DNA of 7,023 nucleotides, taken from the NCBI GenBank assembly GCA_002402755.1, contig DHGK01000199.1, positions 7,818 to 14,840 on the forward strand, given 5' to 3'. Position 1 is the stretch's first letter. Each line of letters opens with the position of its first letter. The translations under genes were made by a program, and so were the position numbers. Shown piece after piece: positions 1 to 5,337 of this stretch. This DNA is from Planctomycetes bacterium UBA4800 (lineage in GTDB: Bacteria; Planctomycetota; UBA8108; UBA8890; UBA8898). The notes under the pieces were generated by a model. It saw nothing but the letters and a program-made list of their open reading frames with translations, was not told the DNA's origin and searched no databases.

Positions 1-495
1 CCCGTCGTCGTTGGCATCGCCCGAGTCCAACGGCACCGGCGCCGAGCCGCTCTGGAAAAGGAAGCTCAGGATGTAGATCTCGTCGGCGATGTCCACCGTG
101 TTGCTGTTGTTCGCATCGCCTCGCGTGAATGCCATGCACGGACATGGCGGAGGCAGCGCCGCCAGGGCGAACTCCTCCGCCTCTGCGCCCGTCACAGCCT
201 TCTCCAGCAGCAACGTCAAGTCTACGGGGGAAACCCCGCCCTTGTCCATCGCGTAACCGTACGCGATCACGATTTGCGCCAGCACCGGATCCTCGGGAGT
301 GAGAATCCCGAGCAGTTCCTTGAAGGTGATCGCCTCGCCCGGCGACACCAGGCCGTCGCCGTCGATGTCGGCCCGTGCCGGGTCAAGCAGCACGAGAAGC
401 TCCGTCGTATCGTCTCCGGCCAAGGCCATGCCGCCCGCAAGCAGCGGCAGCGCCGCGAGGAGAACACACCGAGTCCATCTGCGTGCGCATCTCAT
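1..495 (-). CDS. Exported EF-hand/dockerin-like repeat protein, C-terminus cut by window edge
   Basis: The first 165 residues of an exported protein are visible; the reading frame is still open at base 1. The ATG at 495-493 is preceded by a good ribosome binding site (AAAGGAG, 503-509, 7 bases away). Residues 1-26 form a signal peptide: an arginine-rich start, a hydrophobic run, and a cleavage site after ALA. A canonical EF-hand loop follows (DIDGDGLVSPGE, residues 43-54), so this part should bind calcium. Residues 126-140 (GDANNSNTVDIADEI) match the first half of a type I dockerin-like repeat, and GDANDDG at residues 159-165 begins the second half. In cellulosomes dockerins bind cohesins; in Planctomycetota-like genomes such repeats are common C-terminal ends of secreted proteins, usually with unknown partners. 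No catalytic domain lies between signal peptide and repeat, so this is probably a small calcium-binding surface protein. The family assignment is firm; the role is unknown. Confidence 0.8.
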   Translation of the reverse strand, partial: MRCARRWTRCVLLAALPLLAGGMALAGDDTTELLVLLDPARADIDGDGLVSPGEAITFKELLGILTPEDPVLAQIVIAYGYAMDKGGVSPVDLTLLLEKAVTGAEAEEFALAALPPPCPCMAFTRGDANNSNTVDIADEIYILSFLFQSGSAPVPLDSGDANDDG

Positions 496-642
496 CAGAG
501 ACTCCTTTCTCTTTGGACGTTCCGTGTAAAGCCCCTATTCACACCGGTCCACCTTTGCCACAGAGTCGTCGAGGTCCTGTCGCCGGCCACCTCCTCTCTC
601 GCCAACACGCCCGCAGAACGACGTCACCGTCACAATCCCGGG

Positions 643-671
643 AAAAACAGGGCATCGCGGGCGCGATGCCC
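643..671 (-). terminator. Intrinsic terminator-like hairpin, minus orientation
   Basis: Bases 650-658 (GGGCATCGC) and 663-671 (GCGATGCCC) form a perfect 9-bp stem with a 4-base loop. Read on the minus strand, the stem is followed at once by TGTTTTT (649-643), the classic form of a Rho-independent terminator. Read on the plus strand there is no T-run after the stem. It lies about 150 bases upstream of the dockerin-like gene, with no minus-strand gene in front of it. It may end an unseen small transcript, act as an attenuator in a long leader, or block antisense transcription. Confidence 0.55.
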
Positions 672-699
672 GCCATGACTTTGAAACACGGTTGAGGGG

Positions 700-721
700 G
701 CCCCGGAACGGCAGCCGGGGC
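700..721. repeat. Perfect 7-bp inverted repeat (hairpin)
   Basis: GCCCCGG at 700-706 and CCGGGGC at 715-721 pair perfectly around an 8-base loop. No T-run follows on either strand, so it is not a simple intrinsic terminator. It lies 29 bases from the terminator-like hairpin at 643-671, and both could belong to one structured RNA. In DNA this GC-rich a 7-bp stem can occur by chance. Confidence 0.4.
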
Positions 722-783
722 GGCAGGAGACAGGCCGGGTTGGGGCTCTATCGATCGGCGCGGAGACAGCGCCACCCGCCCCC

Positions 784-823
784 GCGGAGAAGCGCGGAGA
801 AGCGCGGAGAAGCGCGGAGAAGA
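784..823. repeat. 10-bp tandem repeat, four copies
   Basis: The unit GCGGAGAAGC occurs four times head to tail; the fourth copy differs only in its last base. The array is non-coding. Short perfect arrays like this arise by replication slippage and often vary in copy number between strains. A regulatory effect on the flanking genes is possible, but nothing in the sequence shows it. Confidence 0.9.
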
Positions 824-870
824 ACTGATATCCGCGACATCGCCATGTGCACGGACAGACTCCTCTTACT

Positions 871-890
871 TGCCGGCTCCTGCGCCGGCA
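871..890. repeat. Perfect 7-bp inverted repeat (hairpin)
   Basis: TGCCGGC at 871-877 and GCCGGCA at 884-890 pair perfectly around a 6-base loop. Outside them, AGAC at 857-860 and GTCT at 891-894 are also complementary, allowing a longer interrupted stem. There is no immediate T-run. Function unknown; it could be part of a leader RNA or a protein-binding site. Confidence 0.45.
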
Positions 891-937
891 GTCTACTCTC
901 GGATGTCTTTTCTATCATGCATTGCCGAGGAACGCCA

Positions 938-958
938 ATTAAAACCGCCGATTTTAAT
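938..958. promoter_or_regulatory. AT-rich perfect inverted repeat, possible operator
   Basis: ATTAAAA (938-944) and TTTTAAT (952-958) are perfect inverted copies separated by 7 bases (CCGCCGA). In DNA this GC-rich, two seven-base arms made only of A and T stand out. The form, two short arms about 14 bp apart centre to centre, suits a dimeric DNA-binding regulator acting on one of the two flanking divergent genes. A weak hairpin is the alternative. No regulator is encoded in the window. Confidence 0.35.
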
Positions 959-1261
959 CATTGAAGCGCCCTCAATACGACTTGCGCGGCGCCCGCAGCC
1001 GCCTCCGATAGTCTCGTTTCAGCCGCGCCTGCGAGCGAACGGCACGATCGAGGAAATCGGCCGGGATTCGCCGTTCAGCTCAATGGCCGGCGGCGCACGT
1101 CCTGCTTTCAAGGCAGTCCGCCCATGCATGTGCACGCCTGCATCGCACACGGTCGATTGATCGCCGCTACACGGGCGAGTAGGATCGAGGAGTGAAAAGG
1201 ACTTGAACGCGATCTCCCTAGGCCAAAGATCGTCGACGAATCGCACCCGCAAGGAGGAGTG

Positions 1262-3019
1262 ATGTATCGGCGCAGATCCGCAATCCTGGCCGTCCTCGCG
1301 CACGTCCCGCTCGCGCTTCTCGGGGCTTCCGATGGATCGACGGTCGCACCTGCCTCCGCCCCGCCGAGCGGTTTTCGCTGGAGCGCCGCGGACGCCGCGG
1401 GCGCCGGCGGCCTCGAACGGGTTTCCCTCGATGGCCTCGACGCGGTGCGTTTCACGGCGAGCGCGCGCACGTCCGTCGACCTCTCGTCCGCCTATGCGTG
1501 GCACGAGTGCACCGGCCCCCTGACGCTTCGCATCGTGTTCCGGCCGACCCGCCGCCCGCGCGAGAAGACGCCGCTCGTCTCGCGGTGGCACATGCGGCCG
1601 GGCGGCAGGGCCTTCGAGGCGGGGCTCATGATCGACGGCCGGCCGTATTTCGATGTCAGCGGCTCGGGCGACTGGGACCGCGAAGGGCTCGAACTCGTGG
1701 GCGCGTGCCGCCTCGTTCCCGGCACGCGCTACGCGCTCGCGGCGGTCTTCGATCCCGGCGCGCGCCTGTCGCTCTTCGTGAACGGCCGCGCGTGCGGAGA
1801 CCTGGCGGCGCAGGTTCCCGCGCGCCTGCACGCTGCGGCCACGCCCGTGCTGCTCGGCGCCCAGCCTCCGGGAGGGCGTTGGGCGGACGCCGACATCGCG
1901 CTCGTCCTGGCGGACCGCCGCGCGCTGCCGGAGGAGGAAATCGCCGCGTGGGCCGCGTCGCTGGGCCTGACCGAACCGGCTCCCGGGGTGGAGACCGCGG
2001 TGCGCGACGGCTGCATGGATCTGCCGGTGGTCAGGCGCGAGGTCACGGCGTACCTGGAGCTTCTCCAGGTCGACGGCGCGCCGTACGGCGCCCTCCGCGG
2101 GCGCGCGCACCCCGACGCGCCCGTCACGCTCTACGCCTCGTGCGATGCGGCGTGGACGCGCGCGTGCATGGGTGAGGACCTCGCGGCGACCCTCACGCCC
2201 GCGCAGCGCCGCGAGTGGACGGCGCACATCAACTCGTTTGCGCGCGCCGACGGCACCTACCCCGGCGACCGGCACTCGCTCGAGCACGCCAACGGGATGG
2301 TCATCGGCGCTCTCGCCGTGCTCGGCGGGAGGCAGCCGTACCCGGTGTCCCTCTACGAGTCCTTCGATGCGCTGCACGAGGCGCCGGCCTGGCTCGAGCG
2401 CATCCGCTGGGAGCGCCAGTGGTCCGCGTCGCATCTCTTCTGGGGCGGCATGCACTGCTACAGCATGTCGCGCGCGTGCAGCGACGAATGGAGAGCGTGC
2501 GTCTTCGCGTGGCTGGACGACAACCTCGATCCGGCGACCGGCTGGTGGCGCAAGGGCGTCCCGCAGGCGGGCCTTCCCATCGAGGTCCTGGGGGGCGCCG
2601 CGCACATATGGCCGATCTACCAGCACCACGGCCGGCCGTTCCCCTTCCCGGCGCGCGTGATCGACAGCATCCTCGCCATGCAGCGCGAGGACGGAAGCTG
2701 GCTCGGATTCTCCAACTACATGGAGCTGGACGCGCTGTACGGCCTGGCCTACATGCGCTCGCTGGCCCCGGAGCACCGCGCGCAGGATGTGGCCGCCGCG
2801 GCGCGGCGCCACGGGCGACTGGTGCAGGCGCGGTACCCCGGGTTCCTGCCGTCGGCGCCCGACGCCCACACGGTGCTCGCCCTGGTCGGCACGCTGGCCT
2901 TGCTGCAGGAGCTCGCCCCCTCCGACTTCCGCGACACGATACGCTGGTCGGACATCTTCAGCGACCGGCGCTTCTATCGGACGGACCTCGTTCAGAGGGA
3001 GCCGCCCGCGACGAGGTGA
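1262..3019 (+). CDS. Exported LamG-like plus alpha/alpha-toroid-like protein, function unknown
   Basis: This 585-residue protein starts at ATG 1262, 4 bases after a strong AGGAGG (1252-1257). The GTG just before it (1259) touches the Shine-Dalgarno sequence and is unlikely to be used. Residues 1 to about 23 are a signal peptide (YRRR, a hydrophobic run, GAS). Residues about 50-236 look like a concanavalin A/LamG-type beta-sandwich, with segments such as LRIVFRPT, LSLFVNGRACG and VLLGAQPPGG, and are probably a binding module. The second half, about 290-560, is helical and carries two motifs like those of alpha/alpha-toroid enzymes: INSFARADGTYPGD near residue 323 and ILAMQREDGSWLGF near 470. 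Between them are His- and Trp-rich stretches (HLFWGGMHCYSMSRA, GGAAHIWPIYQHHG) that could line an active-site cleft. A role in polysaccharide binding or breakdown is plausible but inferred. It is monocistronic and convergent with the next gene. Confidence 0.85.
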   Translation: MYRRRSAILAVLAHVPLALLGASDGSTVAPASAPPSGFRWSAADAAGAGGLERVSLDGLDAVRFTASARTSVDLSSAYAWHECTGPLTLRIVFRPTRRPREKTPLVSRWHMRPGGRAFEAGLMIDGRPYFDVSGSGDWDREGLELVGACRLVPGTRYALAAVFDPGARLSLFVNGRACGDLAAQVPARLHAAATPVLLGAQPPGGRWADADIALVLADRRALPEEEIAAWAASLGLTEPAPGVETAVRDGCMDLPVVRREVTAYLELLQVDGAPYGALRGRAHPDAPVTLYASCDAAWTRACMGEDLAATLTPAQRREWTAHINSFARADGTYPGDRHSLEHANGMVIGALAVLGGRQPYPVSLYESFDALHEAPAWLERIRWERQWSASHLFWGGMHCYSMSRACSDEWRACVFAWLDDNLDPATGWWRKGVPQAGLPIEVLGGAAHIWPIYQHHGRPFPFPARVIDSILAMQREDGSWLGFSNYMELDALYGLAYMRSLAPEHRAQDVAAAARRHGRLVQARYPGFLPSAPDAHTVLALVGTLALLQELAPSDFRDTIRWSDIFSDRRFYRTDLVQREPPATR

Positions 3020-3086
3020 GCGCCGCGCGCGGGGGAAGGCGGGCCGGCGCGTGCAGGACCGATCGGCGACCCGCGTTCCGGCCGCG

Positions 3087-3259
3087 CCTGAGTACTCCTG
3101 TCCGGAAATACGGTGACGCACCGAGAACCCCGCTCGGGCGTCCTGGCAAGGCGCGCGATTGAGGCGATCCGTGGAGCCGATCGCCGAATGAGCGCAACGC
3201 AGCCAGGGCAACCGAGCGGGGTTCGAATGCCGCCGTATTCACGGACGGGAGTACTAAGG
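3087..3259. repeat. Pair of inverted repeat elements (about 80 bp per arm) between convergent genes
   Basis: The left arm on the plus strand and the right arm read on the minus strand are copies of one sequence. Both begin CCTKAGTACTCCYGTCCG, continue into ATACGGYG, then share GAACCCCGCTCGG and CCTGGC, and meet at a central hairpin (GGCGATC 3163-3169, GATCGCC 3179-3185). The arms differ by point changes and a small indel (about 3 bases) between ATACGG and GAACCCC, so they are diverged copies rather than one perfect palindrome. Arrangement and size resemble REP/BIME-type or MITE-like intergenic elements. No target-site duplication is evident. Lying between the 3' ends of two convergent genes, the folded RNA could end or protect both transcripts. 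The outer edge of the right arm contains the stop codon of the minus-strand gene. Confidence 0.85.
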
Positions 3260-4342
3260 GCGGACGGCAAGATCGATCGCGACGACGTCGCCGAAACGCG
3301 GGCTCCTCGGATCGGCGCTCCAGATCGGACGCGCCCCCTCGCCGCCGGGGAAGTAGATCTCCTCGTACTGCTCGGGACGGAAATCCGGCAGCGCGATACG
3401 CCCCTGTGCATCCGCCCGGGCCAGCGGCCCCGAGTTCGCCCCGCACGGCGCGTCCGCGGCGCGCCCGTACAGGAGCGCTCCGGAAGCCGCCGCGCCGTTC
3501 GCGGTGACGCGGAGGTCGAGGGGACGAATCCGCCGCTCCCGAAGCTGCACCGCCGTTTCCTCGCGCGAGAGCTCCGTGACGAGCACGTGAGGATCGCCGC
3601 CTGCGGAGCCGGCCAGGACCCAGGGGGAATCCTCGAGCTCGAAGGCGTACTCGAAGTCCCCGTACGGAACGTCGATGCGGCCGCCGGCATCGCTCGTGCC
3701 CTCTCCGAGAGGATCCGCGCCATTGAGGACGGCGCAGTGGTTGTAGCGCGACCAGAACATGAAGCTCGTCACGCGAACGCCGGGAACGGCGTTCCCCTCC
3801 GCATCGACGAATCTCAGCCGGCGAGGCCGCGGCCGCGTGAAGACGACGGCGAGGCTCCGCTCTTCCCCCTCGGGCACCGTCACCTCCGGGCCGCCGGGGA
3901 AGGACACCGCGGCCGATGCCACCCTGGCGCCTTCGCGGTCCTTCCCGCCGACCCAGATGAACGGCGCCGATCGGATCGCTCCGTAGCCGGGCGCCGTGAA
4001 GTAGAGGAAGCCGTGGTGAGCGCGTGCGTCGCTCGCGGGCCATCGCTCGCGGAGCCACGCCTTGTCGAGGGGCACCGCGAGCCGGTCGGCGTCGGGCCGG
4101 AGCGCCAGCCGCTCGGTGTCCCCCCAGGCGACGCAGAGGATCTCCGCCGTCGCCGGCGACACGGGATTCCCCTCTTCGCCGACGAACCGGAGCCGGAGGA
4201 CCGTACCCGAGGATTCGGCCGTCGCGGACGGGAGCGGGGCCGCGGAGCCCTCTTCGGCCGGCGCGCAACCTCCGCCGAGGAGGAGCGCCATCGCCATGGA
4301 TACGGGAATGACGACCCTGCGAAAACGAGCGAGCGCTAGCAT
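3254..4342 (-). CDS. Probable lipoprotein with three carboxypeptidase-regulatory-like beta-sandwich modules
   Basis: This 362-residue exported protein starts at ATG 4342, with GAGAGG (4351-4356) 8 bases upstream. The N-terminus is basic (RFRR), then hydrophobic, and ends LLLGGGC with Cys26. That resembles a lipobox, but Leu is at -4 rather than -3, so lipid anchoring is likely but not certain. After a low-complexity linker rich in Ala, Ser and Pro come three modules of similar pattern: about 47-170 (LRLRFVGEEGNPVSPATAEI), 175-268 (LRFVDAEGNAVPGVRV, then TSDAGGRIDVP) and 273-362 (LDLRVTANGAAASGALLYG, then ADAQGRIALP). The G-x-P-V-x-x-V and T-D-x-x-G-x-hydrophobic signatures are those of carboxypeptidase-regulatory-like (transthyretin-fold) domains, which act as structural or binding modules. 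No enzyme domain is seen. It probably sits on the envelope. The stop codon falls inside the neighbouring inverted repeat. Confidence 0.8.
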   Translation of the reverse strand: MLALARFRRVVIPVSMAMALLLGGGCAPAEEGSAAPLPSATAESSGTVLRLRFVGEEGNPVSPATAEILCVAWGDTERLALRPDADRLAVPLDKAWLRERWPASDARAHHGFLYFTAPGYGAIRSAPFIWVGGKDREGARVASAAVSFPGGPEVTVPEGEERSLAVVFTRPRPRRLRFVDAEGNAVPGVRVTSFMFWSRYNHCAVLNGADPLGEGTSDAGGRIDVPYGDFEYAFELEDSPWVLAGSAGGDPHVLVTELSREETAVQLRERRIRPLDLRVTANGAAASGALLYGRAADAPCGANSGPLARADAQGRIALPDFRPEQYEEIYFPGGEGARPIWSADPRSPRFGDVVAIDLAVRP

Positions 4343-4376
4343 CGGAAAAACCTCTCAGCACTTCTCTTCGCGGGAC

Positions 4377-4405
4377 AGAATAGTCTCGCCCCGCAGGCCA
4401 GTCAA
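4377..4405 (-). promoter_or_regulatory. Sigma-70-like promoter for the lipoprotein gene
   Basis: On the minus strand, TTGACT (4405-4400) and TATTCT (4382-4377) are separated by exactly 17 bases; they match the -35 consensus in five of six positions and the -10 in four of six. Transcription would start near 4370, giving a leader of about 28 bases that contains the ribosome binding site GAGAGG. Placement and spacing fit the gene starting at 4342 very well. Confidence 0.6.
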
Positions 4406-4451
4406 GCTTAATCCGCCCGCACCCCGCCCTGATTCAGCCCGGAGACCTCCG

Positions 4452-4490
4452 GCCAGAATGCGGATCGACACGGTATCTCGACCGCATGGC
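4452..4490. repeat. Imperfect hairpin in the divergent intergenic region
   Basis: ATGCGG (4458-4463) plus TCGA (4465-4468) pairs with TCGACCGCAT (4478-4487), with one bulged A at 4464 and a 9-base loop. GCC at 4452-4454 and GGC at 4488-4490 extend the stem across a 3-base bulge. It lies between the two divergent promoters. There is no T-run. It may be a binding site or chance structure. Confidence 0.3.
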
Positions 4491-4529
4491 TCCTGCACAC
4501 AGCTATCCTTGAACGTCTGCATGCGATCG

Positions 4530-4542
4530 CACGTCTGACGTG
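4530..4542. promoter_or_regulatory. Palindrome over the -35 box of the toxin-antitoxin promoter, candidate operator
   Basis: CACGTC-T-GACGTG is a perfect inverted repeat with one central base. It covers the proposed -35 box (4535-4540). A second perfect palindrome, TGCGATCGCA (4522-4531), overlaps it on the upstream side. Type II toxin-antitoxin modules are commonly repressed by the antitoxin or the complex binding palindromes in their own promoter, and this position suits that. A DNA-binding domain is not obvious in the antitoxin, so the regulator is uncertain. Confidence 0.4.
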
Positions 4543-4564
4543 GTGAATGGCGATGGTGTATAAT
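4535..4564 (+). promoter_or_regulatory. Sigma-70-like promoter for the toxin-antitoxin pair
   Basis: CTGACG (4535-4540) and a perfect TATAAT (4559-4564) are 18 bases apart. Transcription would start near 4571, just before the ribosome binding site GGAGG (4573-4577). This places the ATG and GTG codons before 4559 outside the message and supports the antitoxin start at 4583. Confidence 0.7.
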
Positions 4565-4582
4565 CACTCATCGGAGGCTGTC

Positions 4583-4840
4583 ATGCTGAAGGTAAGAGGC
4601 GTCTACGATGGCACGCGTGTCGTGCTGCTCGACCCGGTCGCTCTTCAACCGAACACTGCGGTAGAGGTCCTGATCCCCGAATCGACCGTCGATCCGCAGC
4701 AACTCTGCAATCAGAAGCTCCGTGCCGCCGGGCTCGTGACAACGGTGCGCACACGGCGCAGCGAGCCGCGTCGTTCGCCGTCTCCCGTACAGGTCAAGGG
4801 CGATCCTCTTTCGCGCACGATCCAGGACGATCGGCGATAA
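4583..4840 (+). CDS. DUF104-type antitoxin of a PIN-toxin pair
   Basis: An 85-residue antitoxin expected to bind and silence the PIN toxin encoded next to it. ATG 4583 is chosen because GGAGG lies 5 bases upstream and the promoter start point is near 4571; an in-frame ATG at 4547 lies before the promoter -10 box. The N-terminal half (VRGVYDGTRVVLLDPVALQP, then AVEVLIPES at residues 26-34) matches the beta-rich pattern of DUF104/AF2212-like antitoxins, in which a conserved V-x-x-x-Y-D-G leads to a strand and an L-D-x-P turn. The C-terminal tail is basic and flexible and ends KGDPLSRTIQDDRR, a tail often seen in antitoxins of PIN toxins and probably the segment that wraps the toxin. It ends at TAA 4838-4840, overlapping the expected toxin start. 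It is first in a two-gene operon. Confidence 0.8.
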   Translation: MLKVRGVYDGTRVVLLDPVALQPNTAVEVLIPESTVDPQQLCNQKLRAAGLVTTVRTRRSEPRRSPSPVQVKGDPLSRTIQDDRR

Positions 4841-5304
4841 GGGCGTGCTACTACATCGACAGCAGCGCTCTCGTTAAGCGCTATGTCGTCGAACAGGGCA
4901 CCTCCTGGATACACAGCTTGTGCGATACCGCGGACGATCACACGATCTACGTCGTACGCACGAGCGCTGTGGAAATCGTCGCGGCGCTGTTCCGCCGGGC
5001 GCGCATGGGATCGCTGTCGCCGGCGGACGCCCAAGCCCAGGCCGCACAGTTCAAGAACGACATGCGGCACGATTATGAGATCATCGAAGTAACCGAAAAC
5101 CTCGTCGCCACGGCAATGGCCCTCTGCGAACGCCGGCGGGTGCGTGGATATGATGCGGTGCAGCTTGCGGCCGCCCTGGAATTGCACACGATGCGAACGG
5201 CATTCGGACTGACCCCCTTGACGCTGGTGTGCGCCGATGCCGAGTTGAATGCAGCCGCCGCGGCCGAAGGCCTTGCGGTCGATGATCCGAGCATGCACGC
5301 GTAG
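4837..5304 (+). CDS. PIN-domain (VapC-like) toxin, start codon apparently lost
   Basis: PIN-domain toxins are Mg-dependent ribonucleases that cut tRNA or other RNA to stop growth. Counting from 4837 the frame gives 155 residues with the full acidic set: Asp8 in YYIDSSALVKRY, Glu46 in SAVEIVAALF, Asp106 in GYDAVQLAAALEL and Asp134 in LVCADAELNAA. The end, AAAAAEGLAVDDP, is also typical. The start is the problem. The PIN fold begins at the YYIDSS strand, but no ATG, GTG or TTG in this frame precedes it. The expected overlap with the antitoxin stop, ATGA, reads ATAA, leaving ATA at 4837, with AGGA (4824-4827) 9 bases upstream. The first ordinary start in frame is TTG 4918, which would remove Asp8 and the first strand. 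So the toxin is either made weakly from ATA, dead, or affected by a sequencing error. Family assignment is firm; activity is doubtful. Confidence 0.75.
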   Translation: MRACYYIDSSALVKRYVVEQGTSWIHSLCDTADDHTIYVVRTSAVEIVAALFRRARMGSLSPADAQAQAAQFKNDMRHDYEIIEVTENLVATAMALCERRRVRGYDAVQLAAALELHTMRTAFGLTPLTLVCADAELNAAAAAEGLAVDDPSMHA

Positions 5305-5318
5305 CTTCTATGCGACGC

Positions 5319-5337
5319 CCGGCGCGCAGCGCGCCGG
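5319..5337. terminator. GC-rich hairpin between convergent gene ends
   Basis: CCGGCGCG (5319-5326) and CGCGCCGG (5330-5337) form a perfect 8-bp stem with a 3-base loop. It fills most of the 33-base gap between the toxin stop (5304) and the TrkH stop (5340-5338) and directly touches the latter. No T-run follows on either strand, so it is not a classic terminator, but its position suggests a shared transcript end or stabilising structure. Confidence 0.4.

Larger units (their letters stand above)
496..1261. other. Non-coding stretch between divergent genes
   Basis: These 766 bases separate the divergently transcribed dockerin-like gene (minus) and LamG/toroid gene (plus). The short open frames here are rich in Arg, Pro, Ser and Ala, lack good ribosome binding sites and resemble no family, so I call no gene. 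The stretch should hold both promoters, but I find no convincing -35/-10 pair. A weak candidate for the plus-strand gene is TTGAAC at 1203-1208. What it does hold is DNA structure: hairpins at 650-671, 700-721 and 871-890, a tandem repeat at 784-823 and an inverted repeat at 938-958. These are listed separately. Confidence 0.6.

Noticed and set aside
692..964. 90-codon plus-strand frame in the non-coding stretch
   Set aside because: It has no ribosome binding site, runs through the 10-bp tandem repeat and the hairpins, and its translation resembles no protein.
1019..3211. 730-codon open frame on the minus strand opposite the LamG/toroid gene
   Set aside because: It is an antisense shadow common in GC-rich DNA: composition is dominated by Arg, Ala, Gly and Pro, no domain is visible, and the plus-strand gene has a signal peptide, strong ribosome binding site and protein-like sequence.
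3211..3240. tRNA-like T-arm (GGGTTCGAATGCC)
   Set aside because: The bases flanking TTCGAAT do not pair into a T-stem and no acceptor or anticodon arm is found. It is part of the inverted repeat arm.
2958..4361. 467-codon minus-strand frame and 408-codon plus-strand frame (3113-4339) over the lipoprotein gene
   Set aside because: Both are low-complexity Arg-rich shadows. The 362-residue frame has the promoter, ribosome binding site, signal peptide and repeated modules.
4711..5298. 195-codon minus-strand frame opposite the toxin-antitoxin pair
   Set aside because: It is antisense to two recognisable genes, resembles no family and lacks a good ribosome binding site.
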